A stretch of DNA of 64,000 nucleotides from Saccharopolyspora elongata (GTDB taxonomy: Bacteria; Actinomycetota; Actinomycetes; Mycobacteriales; Pseudonocardiaceae). This document shows, piece after piece, positions 7,572 through 15,986 of this stretch; within the stretch, counting starts at the first letter, position 1, and every line of letters starts with the position of its first letter. The stretch spans positions 1 to 64,000 of the forward strand of contig NZ_SMKW01000045.1 in NCBI RefSeq assembly GCF_004348985.1, given 5' to 3'. Below the pieces are notes generated by a model. That model saw only the letters and a list, made by a program, of their open reading frames with translations. It ran no database searches and had not been told where the DNA came from. Made by a program: the position numbers and the translations under genes.

Positions 7572-8432
7572 TCAGTCGAGCAGGAAATCCTTGGCGATCC
7601 GGTTGAATTCGGCGAACTTCTCCACCTGCGCCCAGTGCCCGCAGCGGCCGAACACGTGCAGCTGCGCGCGCGGGATCAGCTTCAGCGCGACCAGCGCGCC
7701 GTCCAACGGGTTGACCCGGTCCTCGCGACCCCAGATGAGCAGGACGCGCTGCCGCAGGCGGTACGCCTCCCGCCACAGCATGCCTTCCTCGAAGGTGTCC
7801 GGGTGCATGAACGACGCGCCCATCGCCCGCATCGCGGCCAGCGATTCGGGGGACGAGGCGGCGGCGTAGCGCTCGTCGACGAGCTCGTCGGTGATCAGCG
7901 ACTGGTCGTAGACCATGGCCCGCAGGAAGTCGGCGAGCTTCTCCTTGCTGGGGCCCGGCGGCGCGCCGAAGGCGCTGAGCTTGCGGACGCCCTCGGTCGG
8001 GTCCGGCGCGAACGCGTTCAGGCTCAGGCCGCCGGGGCCCATCAGCACCAGCCGTCCCGCGCGGTCCGGGTGGTTCAGCGCGAAGCGCACCGCCGTGCCG
8101 CCGCCCAGCGAGTTGCCCAGCAGGTGGGCGCGCTCGATGCCGAGCTCATCGAGCAGCTCCAGCAGCGCGGTCGCGCTGTGCGTGAAGTACTGGCCGTGCT
8201 CGGTCGGCTTGTCGGAGCGGCCGAAGCCGGGCTGGTCGACCGCGATGGCGTGGAAGTCCTCGGCGAAAACACCGATGTTGCGGGAGAAGTTGCTCCACGA
8301 GGAAGCCCCTGGTCCCCCGCCGTGCAACATGACCACTGTGGAGGCCGACGGGTCGCCGGCCTCGTGGTAGTGCAGGGTCAGTCCGGACGGCAGCTTCGCG
8401 GTCCGGCTCGTCGTATCGAAATCGACCGTCAT
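7572..8432 (-). CDS. hsaD: HsaD, C-C bond hydrolase of the meta-cleavage product
   Basis: 286 residues, alpha/beta hydrolase. HsaD hydrolyses 4,9-DSHA to 2-hydroxyhexa-2,4-dienoate and DOHNAA (HIP-type acid). The oxyanion region HGGGPGASSWSNF and the catalytic triad are visible: Ser108 in GNSLGGG, Asp238 in GREDRVNP, His266 in FGRCGHWAQVE. Starts at the ATG overlapping the hsaA stop (ATGA). Followed by a gap holding repeat R1 before hsaC, so the translational coupling of the block is broken there. Confidence 0.95.
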   Translation of the reverse strand: MTVDFDTTSRTAKLPSGLTLHYHEAGDPSASTVVMLHGGGPGASSWSNFSRNIGVFAEDFHAIAVDQPGFGRSDKPTEHGQYFTHSATALLELLDELGIERAHLLGNSLGGGTAVRFALNHPDRAGRLVLMGPGGLSLNAFAPDPTEGVRKLSAFGAPPGPSKEKLADFLRAMVYDQSLITDELVDERYAAASSPESLAAMRAMGASFMHPDTFEEGMLWREAYRLRQRVLLIWGREDRVNPLDGALVALKLIPRAQLHVFGRCGHWAQVEKFAEFNRIAKDFLLD

Positions 8433-9601
8433 ACCATCGAATCCTTCACTGGGATGCCGAATTCTCCGGAGCCGAACATCAAGTAGGCGCGCTCCAGGTC
8501 GTTGGCGGCGTGCACCCGGCCCGCGTGCGCGTCGCGCCAGAACCGCTGGATCGGCGTGCCCGACCACAACGCCCGCCCGCCGGAGTTCTCGAAGAGCCGG
8601 TCGATCGCCGAGATCGCCCGCGCCGTGCCGCGCACCTGGTCGCGCCGCGCCCGCAGCCGCAGCGACATCGGGACCTCCTCGCCCGCCTGCACCAGCGCGT
8701 ACTCCTCGGCGAGGTTGTGCGTCAGCTGCAGCCACGCCGCGTCGATCTCGCTGGCCGCCTCCGCGATCCGCACCTTCGCGAACGGGTCTTCCTTGGCCTT
8801 CTCCCCCGCGTACGCCGCCCGCACCCGCTTGGCCTGGTGCGCCACGTGCGCGTCGTAGGCGCCTTGGGCCATGCCGATGATCGGGGCGGTGATCGTCGAC
8901 GGATGCACCGTCCCCCAGGGAAGTTTGTACAGCGGCGCGGTGTTGACCTGGTGTCCCGGGCACTGCGTCTTGGACATCGACACGAAGCTCAGCGCCCGGT
9001 GCTGCGGGACGAAGACGTCCTCCACGACGATGTCGTTGCTGCCGGTGCCGCGCAGGCCGACGGTGTCCCACACGTCTTCGATCCGGTAGTCGCCCAGCGG
9101 CAGCAGGTACGTGCAGAAGTCGACCGGCTTGCCGTCATCGCCCAGCACCGGCCCGCCGAGGAACACCCACGACGCGTGGTCGCAGCCGGAGGAGAAGCTC
9201 CACCGCCCGCTGAGCCGGTAGCCGCCGTCGACGATGGTCGCCTTGCCCATCGGCGCGTACGACGAGGAGACCCGCGTCGCCGGGTCGTCGCCCCAGACTT
9301 CGTCCTGGGCCTGCTCCGGGAACAGGGCCAGGTGCCACGGGTGCACGCCGAGGATCGACGCCACCCAGCCGGATGAGCCGCACGCGCTGCCGATGAGCCG
9401 GACCGCGCCGTAGAAGTCCAGCGGGTCCGCCTCGTAGCCGCCGTAGCGCTCCGGTTGCAGCAGCGCGAAGAAACCGGCCTCCTGCAGGGCCGCGATGGTC
9501 TCGTCCGGGATCTTCCGGCCGTCCTCGGCCTTCTGCGCGCGGTCCCGCAGGACCGGCAGGAGTTCCCGCACCCGTTCGACGACTGCTCGACTGTCCTTCA
9601 T
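8429..9601 (-). CDS. hsaA: HsaA, flavin-dependent 3-HSA 4-hydroxylase (oxygenase)
   Basis: 390 residues, acyl-CoA dehydrogenase-fold flavin monooxygenase (group D). With HsaB it converts 3-HSA to the catechol 3,4-DHSA. Typical segments are QPERYGGYEADPLDFY, SACGSSGWVASILGVHPWHLALFP, the SGRWSFSSGCDHASW core and WDTVGLRGTGSNDIVVEDVFVP. A KstR-type box TAGAACATGTTCTT (9634-9647) lies 33 bases upstream and overlaps the hsaF stop, so hsaA-D-C-B probably has its own KstR-controlled promoter in addition to read-through from hsaF. The hsaA-D-C-B order is that of Rv3570c to Rv3567c. Confidence 0.95.
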   Translation of the reverse strand: MKDSRAVVERVRELLPVLRDRAQKAEDGRKIPDETIAALQEAGFFALLQPERYGGYEADPLDFYGAVRLIGSACGSSGWVASILGVHPWHLALFPEQAQDEVWGDDPATRVSSSYAPMGKATIVDGGYRLSGRWSFSSGCDHASWVFLGGPVLGDDGKPVDFCTYLLPLGDYRIEDVWDTVGLRGTGSNDIVVEDVFVPQHRALSFVSMSKTQCPGHQVNTAPLYKLPWGTVHPSTITAPIIGMAQGAYDAHVAHQAKRVRAAYAGEKAKEDPFAKVRIAEAASEIDAAWLQLTHNLAEEYALVQAGEEVPMSLRLRARRDQVRGTARAISAIDRLFENSGGRALWSGTPIQRFWRDAHAGRVHAANDLERAYLMFGSGEFGIPVKDSMV

Positions 9602-9633
9602 CGGCCGCTCCCGTTTCCCGAGTGATCACAGGC

Positions 9634-9647
9634 TAGAACATGTTCTT
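9634..9647. promoter_or_regulatory. KstR-type operator before hsaA
   Basis: TAGAACATGTTCTT fits the KstR consensus except for the last base. It covers the stop codon of hsaF and lies 33 bases before the hsaA ATG. Confidence 0.75.
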
Positions 9648-10689
9648 ATTCGTGTCGATCCCGCTGGAGTTCCAGCGCGATGTCGATGAGCTGGTCCTCC
9701 TGGCCGCCGACGAGCTTGCGCTCGCCCGCGCGCACCAGCAGCGCCGCCTCGCTGACGCCGTAGCGCTCGGCCTGCCGGGCGGCGTGCTTGAGGAAGCTGG
9801 AGTACACCCCGGCGTAGCCCATCATCAGCGCCGAGCGGTCCAGCAGGCATTCCTCGGGCATCGCCGGGCGCACCACGTCCTCGGCCGCATCGGCGATGGC
9901 GAAGAAGTCGATCCCGGTGCGGATGCCGAGCTTGTCGCACACGCCGACGAACGCCTCCACCGGAGTGTTCCCCGCCCCGGCGCCGAAACGCCTTGCGCTG
10001 CCGTCGATCTGCACCGCGCCGGCCCGTGCCGCGGCGACGGAGTTGGCGACGGCGACGCCGAGGTTCTCGTGCCCGTGGAAGCCGACCTGCGCCTCGCCGC
10101 CGACCTCCGCGACGAGCGCCGACACCCGCTCGGCCACCTGCTCCAGCACCAGCGCGCCCGCCGAATCGACGACGTAGACGCACTGGCAGCCCGCGTCGAC
10201 CATGATCCGCGCCTGCTTCGCCAGCGACTCCGGCGGCTGGGAGTGCGCCATCATCAGGAAGCCGACGGTCTCCAGGCCCAGCTCGCGCGCCAGGCCGAAG
10301 TGCTGCTCCGACACGTCGGCTTCGGTGCAGTGCGTGGCGATCCGGCACACCGAAGCGCCGTTGTCGCGGGCGATGACGATGTCGTCGGTGACGCCGACTC
10401 CCGGCAGCATCAGCACGGCGATCTTGGCGTTGCGCGCCGTCTCGGCGGCGATGGTGATGAGTTCTTGTTCGGGCGTGCGGGAAAACCCGTAGTTGAACGA
10501 CGAACCGCCCAGCCCGTCGCCGTGGGTCACCTCGATGACCGGCACTCCCGCGCCGTCCAGCGCGGTGACGATGTCGCGCACCTCCGTCGCGGTGAACTGG
10601 TGGCGCTTGTGGTGCGAGCCATCGCGCAGCGAGGTGTCGGTGATCCGCACGTCCAGGGCGTCGGAGTAGGTGTTGGGCAGGCCGGTCAT
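9646..10689 (-). CDS. hsaF: HsaF, 4-hydroxy-2-oxoacid aldolase
   Basis: 347 residues, HMGL-like TIM-barrel aldolase of the DmpG/BphI/HsaF family. It splits 4-hydroxy-2-oxohexanoate to pyruvate and propionaldehyde, which is passed to HsaG. Sequence shows DTSLRDGSHHKRHQFTA (divalent metal and catalytic arginine near Arg22/Asp23), VTHGDGLGGSSFNYGFS, and the FHGHENLGVAVANSVAA metal-binding region. Start overlaps the stop of a 47-codon ORF (ATGA), which itself overlaps hsaG. In M. tuberculosis the hsaE-G-F genes lie far from hsaA-D-C-B; here they are joined. Confidence 0.95.
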   Translation of the reverse strand: MTGLPNTYSDALDVRITDTSLRDGSHHKRHQFTATEVRDIVTALDGAGVPVIEVTHGDGLGGSSFNYGFSRTPEQELITIAAETARNAKIAVLMLPGVGVTDDIVIARDNGASVCRIATHCTEADVSEQHFGLARELGLETVGFLMMAHSQPPESLAKQARIMVDAGCQCVYVVDSAGALVLEQVAERVSALVAEVGGEAQVGFHGHENLGVAVANSVAAARAGAVQIDGSARRFGAGAGNTPVEAFVGVCDKLGIRTGIDFFAIADAAEDVVRPAMPEECLLDRSALMMGYAGVYSSFLKHAARQAERYGVSEAALLVRAGERKLVGGQEDQLIDIALELQRDRHE

Positions 10690-10829
10690 ACCAGTTCCGC
10701 CTCTCCGCGTTTCACAGTTGTGGTTGCGTCCGGCTCAATCTCGCGTTTCGCGGTTTCTTGTGGCTGGTTTGCGTCACGTTCCCCTAAGGTGCGGTTGAGG
10801 AGGACTGGGGTTGACACAGGACTGCTCAT
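10686..10829 (-). CDS. 47-residue coupled small ORF between hsaG and hsaF, with a TTA codon
   Basis: ATG at 10829 overlaps the hsaG stop by ATGA, and the stop at 10686-10688 overlaps the hsaF ATG the same way. The peptide starts MSSPVSTPVLLNRTLGERD and is hydrophilic, with no signal peptide or known domain. Codon use differs sharply from the neighbours: TTA at codon 15 (10785-10787), plus TCA, AGT, CCT, CGT and ATT, so third positions are far from the G/C bias of hsaG and hsaF. The double overlap argues that it is translated; the codon bias argues that it is young, or that the overlap mainly carries ribosomes from hsaG to hsaF. Confidence 0.55.
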   Translation of the reverse strand: MSSPVSTPVLLNRTLGERDANQPQETAKREIEPDATTTVKRGEAELV

Positions 10830-11719
10830 GCCGCTGCCTCCTTGCTGACCAATTGCTCCCCCACCCGCACCGCGGCGGCGGTCATGATGTCCAGGTTCCC
10901 GGAGTACGGTGGCAGGAAATCGCCCGCGCCCTCGACTTCGACGAAGATCGCCGCGCGCGCCATGCCGCCGGTGGCCGGCGACGGCGGGTCGAACTGGGGC
11001 TCGGCGAGCAGCCGGTAGCCGGGCACGTACTCGGCGATCTCGGCGGCCATCTTGGTGATCGACGCGCCGATCGCGTCGGTGTCGGCGTCGGCCGGGATGG
11101 CGCAGAAGATCGTGTCGCGCATGATCACCGGCGGGTCGGCCGGGTTCAGCACGATGATCGCCTTGCCGCGCTCCGCGCCGCCCAGCACCTCGATGCCGGT
11201 GCTGGTGGTGCGGGTGAACTCGTCGATGTTGGCGCGGGTGCCCGGCCCGGCCGACACCGACGCGACCGACGCGACGATCTCGGCGTAGGCGACCGGCACC
11301 ACCCGCGACACCGCGTGCACCATCGGGATGGTGGCCTGGCCGCCGCAGGTGATCAGGTTCAGGTTCGGCGCGTCGAGGTGCTCGTCGAGGTTCACCGGCG
11401 GCACCACGTAGGGCCCGACGGCGGCCGGCGTGAGGTCGATGGCCCGGATGCCCGCCTCGGCGTAGCGGGGCGCGTTGGCCCGGTGCACCTTCGCCGAGGT
11501 GGCTTCGAAGACCACGTCGGGACGGTGGTGCTCCAGCAGCCAGTCCACGCCGTCCGCGCTCGCCGCGACCCCGAGGTCCGCCGCCCGGCGCAGGCCAGCG
11601 CTGGCCGAGTCGATGCCGATCATCCACCGGGGTTCGAGGTGCGCGGAGCGGCTCAGCTTGTGCAGCAGGTCGGTGCCGATGTTGCCGGATCCGACGATCG
11701 CCGCGGTCGCCTTGCCCAT
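10826..11719 (-). CDS. hsaG: HsaG, acylating acetaldehyde/propionaldehyde dehydrogenase
   Basis: 297 residues, DmpF/BphJ/HsaG family. It oxidises propionaldehyde channelled from HsaF to propionyl-CoA with NAD and CoA. The Rossmann motif IVGSGNIGTDL is at the N-terminus; the catalytic nucleophile is Cys125 in LITCGGQATIPMVHAVSRV. The C-terminal GNLDIMTAAAVRVGEQL is also family-typical. Its stop overlaps the start of the 47-codon ORF. A perfect 10-base hairpin (11757-11778) sits in the gap to hsaE. Confidence 0.95.
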   Translation of the reverse strand: MGKATAAIVGSGNIGTDLLHKLSRSAHLEPRWMIGIDSASAGLRRAADLGVAASADGVDWLLEHHRPDVVFEATSAKVHRANAPRYAEAGIRAIDLTPAAVGPYVVPPVNLDEHLDAPNLNLITCGGQATIPMVHAVSRVVPVAYAEIVASVASVSAGPGTRANIDEFTRTTSTGIEVLGGAERGKAIIVLNPADPPVIMRDTIFCAIPADADTDAIGASITKMAAEIAEYVPGYRLLAEPQFDPPSPATGGMARAAIFVEVEGAGDFLPPYSGNLDIMTAAAVRVGEQLVSKEAAA

Positions 11720-11756
11720 TCCGCCTCCTTTCTGCAGGTCAGGTGTCGTGAGTGGT

Positions 11757-11778
11757 AAACCGGGCTGGAGCCCGGTTT
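11757..11778. other. Intra-operon hairpin between hsaE and hsaG
   Basis: Perfect ten-base arms AAACCGGGCT and AGCCCGGTTT around a GG loop, with an outer CGTGA/TCACG pair. It stands in the only real gap of the hsaE-hsaG-hsaF series and has no U-tract, so an RNA-processing or stability element is as likely as an attenuator. Confidence 0.5.
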
Positions 11779-11783
11779 CGCGG

Positions 11784-12572
11784 TCACGACCCGAACGACA
11801 CCGACACGGAGCCCAGTTCGGCTCCTTCGCACCGGAAGTCGGCGCGGAACTCGTCGCCGGGCGACACGTCGATCGCGCGGGTGCAGGAGCCGGGCAGCAC
11901 GACGTTGCCGGCCCGCAGCCGCACGCCGAAGGCGGCGACCTTCCGCGCCAGCCAGGCGACGGCGGTGGCGGGGTTGCCCAGCACCGCGTCGGACCGGCCG
12001 TGCTCGATGGCCTCGCCGTTGCGCCACAGCACCGCGCCGATCCGTTTCAGGTCAACGGAACCCGGGTCGATCCGCGTCGCGCCGAGCGCGAAGCCCGCCG
12101 AGGACGCGTTGTCCGCGATCGTGTCCACCAGGCTGATCCGCCAGTCCGCGATCCGGCTGTCGATCAGCTCGATCGCCGGCACCAGCGCCTCGGTCCCGGC
12201 CAGCACGTCGGCCTCGGTGCACTCCGCGGGCAGGTCCGTGCCCAGCAGGAACCCGACCTCGACCTCCACCCGCGGCACGCAGTACCGCCGCGGGTCGACC
12301 GGTTCGCCCTCGGGCAGCCGCATGCTCGCCAGCAGGTGCCCGTAGTCGGGCTCGGACACGCCCATCATCTGCTGCATGACCGGCGAGGTCAGGCCGACCT
12401 TGTGGCCGACGACCGGCTCGTCGCGCCGGCGCACGTTCAGCAGCTGGATCTCGTAGGCGTCGACCGCGTCCAGCCGCGGGATCGTCTCCACCAGCGGCGG
12501 TATCGGCGCGCGATCGCGTTCGGCGTCCCAAAGCCGCTGCGCCACCTCGGCGCGCGCGTCAGCTGCCAGCAT
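11784..12572 (-). CDS. hsaE: HsaE, 2-hydroxypenta/hexa-2,4-dienoate hydratase
   Basis: 262 residues, fumarylacetoacetate hydrolase-like hydratase of the MhpD/BphH/HsaE family. It hydrates the dienoate released by HsaD to 4-hydroxy-2-oxohexanoate for HsaF. Recognisable segments: VVGHKVGLTSPVMQQMMGV, the metal site region YCVPRVEVEVGFLLGTDLP, and PAIELIDSRIADWRISLVDTIADNASS. Starts at 12572, four bases after the stop of the KstD-related gene, with a GAAGGGG ribosome site inside that gene's end. Confidence 0.95.
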   Translation of the reverse strand: MLAADARAEVAQRLWDAERDRAPIPPLVETIPRLDAVDAYEIQLLNVRRRDEPVVGHKVGLTSPVMQQMMGVSEPDYGHLLASMRLPEGEPVDPRRYCVPRVEVEVGFLLGTDLPAECTEADVLAGTEALVPAIELIDSRIADWRISLVDTIADNASSAGFALGATRIDPGSVDLKRIGAVLWRNGEAIEHGRSDAVLGNPATAVAWLARKVAAFGVRLRAGNVVLPGSCTRAIDVSPGDEFRADFRCEGAELGSVSVSFGS

Positions 12573-12576
12573 CCGT

Positions 12577-14154
12577 TCACCCCTTCGCCGAGTTGAGCCC
12601 GGCCCGGCGGCCGGAGAACACGCAGTCGGCCAGCGACAACCCGCTGATGTAGGACTCCGAGCACACGCCGACCGCCGAGCGACCGGCCGCGAACAGGCCG
12701 GGAACGGTGCCGCCGTGCTCGTCCCGCACCTGCCCGGTGCCCTCGTCGACGAGCAGCCCGCCGAGGGTGAGCATCGGGCACGGGTGGGCCAGGCTCGGCC
12801 GGATCGAGACGTCCAGCAGCGCGAACGGCGGCCGGTCCAGGACCTGGACGAACTCCGCGGGTTTGCCCGCCGGATCGGGTTTCCCGTCGTGCGCAGCCAT
12901 GTTGTGGCTGTCCACTGTGGCCTGAAGTCCCACCGCGTCGACACCGGCTGCACGGGCGACCGATTCGAGCGTGTCGCCGGTCGCCGCGGTCGAGAGCAGG
13001 TACTGCGCTTGCAGCCGCTGGAACCACACCGTCTGGCTGCGCAGCTGCTGCTTCGCGAGCCGCTGCAACCGCTGGTCGACCAGCAGCCAGCCCCGACCGC
13101 CGTGCCGCTCGACGAGCGCCTGCCCGTGCGCGGCGCCGTAGCGGGATTCGTCGCCGATCCGCCGGCCGTCCCGGTCGACGAGGAGGCCGCCGAGCATCGC
13201 GCTGGGCGGGCTGATGAACCGCCAGGCCGAGACCCGGTCCAGGTTGCCGACCGCGCCGCCGGCGTCCTGCCCGAGCCGGATGCCGCTGCCGTCGTCGCCC
13301 TGCGTGCCCAGCGGCAGCCCGCCCCGGTACGCGGGCGCGAATCGCCGCATCATCTCCCGGTTGGCCACGAATCCGCCCGCCGCCAGGACCACCGCTCGGT
13401 CCGCGTGGATCCGCACGGCTTCGCCGCGCCGCTCCAGCCGCTCGACCCGGCCGTGCAGCAGCCGCGCCAGTTTCGGCACGTACAGGCCGGGTTTCGCCGC
13501 GACGCGGCTCAACGCCCGGTGCACGCGGCGAGCGGCTCCGCCGACGCGCTCGCAGTCCACCGCGCAGACCCGGCCATCGGCGTCCAGCACCAGTTCGCGC
13601 GCACGGGTCTCGGTGAGCACCTGGACTCCGGCCCGGCGCACGGCTTCCGCCAGCGCCGCGAACAGCACTTTCCCCGACGTGCCACGACCCTTCGTGCGGT
13701 GGCCGCGCGGGGCGGGCGCGGCGACGTCCCGGAGGCCGCCCGCCGCTTCGCTGCCGGAGTAGTAGAGGTAATGCCGGTTGCTCGGGTACGACGTCTTGTA
13801 CGGGCAGAGGCTTCCCTCGAACGGCACACCCTGCTGCTCCAACCAGGTGATCATGTCGGCGCTGGAGTCGCAGAACCGGCGGAGCGTGTCCGCGCCGACC
13901 GCGTCGCCGACCTCTTCCCGCAGGTAGGCGTACATCGCCTCAGGCGTGTCCGACACGCCGGCCGCGCGCTGCTGCCGGGTGCCACCGCCGGCGTAGACGA
14001 CGCCACCGGACAGGACGCTGGCACCACCGCCGCCGAACCGGTCGATCAGCACGACGCGGGCGCCCGCGCGGGCCGCTTCGAGCGCGGCGCAGGCCCCGGC
14101 GACGCCGAAGCCGACGATCACCACATCGGCGTGCAACGCGCTGCGCTGGACCAT
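12577..14154 (-). CDS. KstD-related FAD-binding steroid dehydrogenase (Kst4D/fumarate-reductase type)
   Basis: 525 residues, FAD_binding_2 family. N-terminal Rossmann motif VVIVGFGVAGACAALEAARA, then FGGGGASVLSGGVVYAGGG, a central VVLAAGGFVANREM and C-terminal AVGVCSESYISGLSLADCVF. The family contains KstD, Kst4D (3-ketosteroid delta4-dehydrogenase) and flavocytochrome-like enzymes. It is clearly different from the true KstD next door: it lacks WVPEYADYYPEAPGG and the GDLGTKGG region. First gene of the hsaE-G-F block. Chosen start is ATG at 14154, directly before SALHADVVIVGFG; a longer frame reaches into the KstR box at 14172. A delta4- or 5alpha-reducing function is inference. Confidence 0.7.
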   Translation of the reverse strand: MVQRSALHADVVIVGFGVAGACAALEAARAGARVVLIDRFGGGGASVLSGGVVYAGGGTRQQRAAGVSDTPEAMYAYLREEVGDAVGADTLRRFCDSSADMITWLEQQGVPFEGSLCPYKTSYPSNRHYLYYSGSEAAGGLRDVAAPAPRGHRTKGRGTSGKVLFAALAEAVRRAGVQVLTETRARELVLDADGRVCAVDCERVGGAARRVHRALSRVAAKPGLYVPKLARLLHGRVERLERRGEAVRIHADRAVVLAAGGFVANREMMRRFAPAYRGGLPLGTQGDDGSGIRLGQDAGGAVGNLDRVSAWRFISPPSAMLGGLLVDRDGRRIGDESRYGAAHGQALVERHGGRGWLLVDQRLQRLAKQQLRSQTVWFQRLQAQYLLSTAATGDTLESVARAAGVDAVGLQATVDSHNMAAHDGKPDPAGKPAEFVQVLDRPPFALLDVSIRPSLAHPCPMLTLGGLLVDEGTGQVRDEHGGTVPGLFAAGRSAVGVCSESYISGLSLADCVFSGRRAGLNSAKG

Positions 14155-14171
14155 CGCACCCCTCACAAGTT

Positions 14172-14185
14172 TGGAACAGGTTCTC
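14172..14185. promoter_or_regulatory. KstR-type operator before the KstD-related gene
   Basis: TGGAACAGGTTCTC fits the KstR consensus except the last base and lies 18 bases upstream of the chosen ATG at 14154, suggesting direct repression of the hsaE-G-F block. Confidence 0.7.
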
Positions 14186-14251
14186 TTCGTGAGTTCATCG
14201 AGGCAAGTGCCCGTTTTCTGGCTACACCATAGCGCCACTGGCGCAGAAATC

Positions 14252-14265
14252 TATAACATGTTTCA
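14252..14265. promoter_or_regulatory. KstR-type operator before kstD
   Basis: TATAACATGTTTCA matches TnnAACnnGTTnnA at all fixed positions, 35 bases before the kstD ATG. Together with the box at 14172 it controls the divergent promoters of two ring-modifying flavoproteins. Confidence 0.75.
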
Positions 14266-14299
14266 GTATTGACCGCGAGGTTGGCGCGAGGGAGGTGCG

Positions 14300-15973
14300 A
14301 TGACCGCAGGGACACCCGATGCCCGCTCCGAGTTCGACGTCGTCGTGGTCGGCAGCGGCGCCGCCGGGATGACGGCGGCGCTCACGGCGGCCCGGCAGGG
14401 ACTCGACGCCGTGCTCGTCGAGAAGGCGGCGAAGTTCGGCGGCTCCACGGCCCGCTCCGGCGGCGGCGTGTGGGTACCGAACAACCACGTGCTCGCCGAG
14501 GCCGGCATCACCGACAGCCCGGAAGCCGCGAGCACCTACCTCGCCCACATCGTCGGCGACGCGGTCGACCCCGAACGGCAGGCCGCCTTCCTGGCGGCCG
14601 GCCCGCGGATGCTCGTCGAGGTCCTGCCGAGCACGCCGCTGCGCATGCGGTGGGTGCCCGAATACGCGGACTACTACCCGGAAGCCCCCGGCGGCCGGGT
14701 GCGCGGGCGATCCATCGAGGCCGCGCCGCTGGACGGCCGGGTGCTCGGCGACCTGCTCGCCGACCTCGAACCCGGCTACGGCAAGTCCCCGGCGAACCTG
14801 GTCGTCACGCAGGCCGACTTCCGGTGGCTGAACCTGCTCGCCCGCCACCCGCGCGGCCCGCTGCGCGCCCTGCGGGTGGGAACGCGCTGGCTGCTCGCCA
14901 GGATCCGCGGGCAGCGCCTGCTCGCGCTCGGCCAAGCGCTGGTCGCGGGCCTGCGGGTCGCGCTGCGGGACGCCGGCGTGCCGGTGTGGCTGAACACCCC
15001 GCTGATCGACCTGGAGCACGACGGCGACCGGGTCACCGGGGTCGTCGTCGAGCACGACGACGAGCGCCGGACCTTGTTGGCACGGCGCGGAGTCGTGCTG
15101 GCCGCAGGCGGTTTCGAGCACAACGAACAACTGCGCAAGCAGCACCAGCGCGAGCCGATCGGTACACAGTGGACCGTCGGCGCGAAGGCCAACACCGGCG
15201 ACGCGATCAACGCCGCCCAGCGGCTCGGTGCCGCGACGGAGCTGATGGACGACGCGTGGTGGGGGCCGTCGATCCCGCTGCCCGGCGGGCCGTGGTTCTG
15301 CCTCGCCGAACGAACCCTTCCCGGCTGCATCCTGGTCAACGGCGACGGAGAGCGGTTCGTCAACGAGGCCGCGCCGTACGTCGACGCGGTGCACGCCATG
15401 TACGGTCCCGGCGACGGGCCCGGGCGGCACATGCCGACCTGGCTGATCGCCGACCAGCGCTACCGCAACCGGTACATGTTCGCGGGCCTGGGCCCTCGAC
15501 AGCCGTTCCCGGGCCGCTGGTACAAGACGGGGGCCATCCAGCGGGCGGCGACGGTCGAGGCGCTGGCCGAACGCATCGACGTGCCCGCCGACGCGCTGCG
15601 CCGCACGATCGAGCGGTTCAACGACTTCGCGCGCAGCGGGATGGACGCCGACTTCCAGCGTGGCGACTCCGGATACGACCGCTACTACGGCGATCCGCGC
15701 AACAAGCCGAACCCGAGCCTGGGCGCGCTGGAGGTAGCGCCGTTCTACGCCGTGAAGATCGTGCCGGGCGACCTCGGCACCAAGGGCGGCCTGCGCACCG
15801 ACGTGCACGCTCGGGTGCTGCGCGAAGACGGCACGCCCATCGAAGGCCTTTACGCGGCAGGCAACACCAGCGCCGCCGTGATGGGCCGCACCTACGCCGG
15901 GCCGGGCGCGACCCTCGGCCCAGCGATGACCTTCGGATATCTCGCCGCGCAACACCTGGCAACTGAGGAGTGA
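14300..15973 (+). CDS. kstD: KstD, 3-ketosteroid delta1-dehydrogenase
   Basis: 557 residues, very close in length to Rv3537. KstD introduces the C1-C2 double bond into ring A; with KshAB this opens ring B. Visible: FAD motif VVVGSGAAGMTAAL (residues 18-23), FGGSTARSGGGVWVPNN, WVPEYADYYPEAPGGR, LAAGGFEHNEQLR, DDAWWGPSIP, VPGDLGTKGGLRTD and the end YAGPGATLGPAMTFGYLAA. GGAGG precedes the ATG. It is divergent from the KstD-related gene as Rv3537 is divergent from hsaE in M. tuberculosis. Repeat element R2 separates it from kshA, which it probably helps to transcribe. Confidence 0.95.
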   Translation: MTAGTPDARSEFDVVVVGSGAAGMTAALTAARQGLDAVLVEKAAKFGGSTARSGGGVWVPNNHVLAEAGITDSPEAASTYLAHIVGDAVDPERQAAFLAAGPRMLVEVLPSTPLRMRWVPEYADYYPEAPGGRVRGRSIEAAPLDGRVLGDLLADLEPGYGKSPANLVVTQADFRWLNLLARHPRGPLRALRVGTRWLLARIRGQRLLALGQALVAGLRVALRDAGVPVWLNTPLIDLEHDGDRVTGVVVEHDDERRTLLARRGVVLAAGGFEHNEQLRKQHQREPIGTQWTVGAKANTGDAINAAQRLGAATELMDDAWWGPSIPLPGGPWFCLAERTLPGCILVNGDGERFVNEAAPYVDAVHAMYGPGDGPGRHMPTWLIADQRYRNRYMFAGLGPRQPFPGRWYKTGAIQRAATVEALAERIDVPADALRRTIERFNDFARSGMDADFQRGDSGYDRYYGDPRNKPNPSLGALEVAPFYAVKIVPGDLGTKGGLRTDVHARVLREDGTPIEGLYAAGNTSAAVMGRTYAGPGATLGPAMTFGYLAAQHLATEE

Positions 15974-15986
15974 ATTCGGCAATGGG

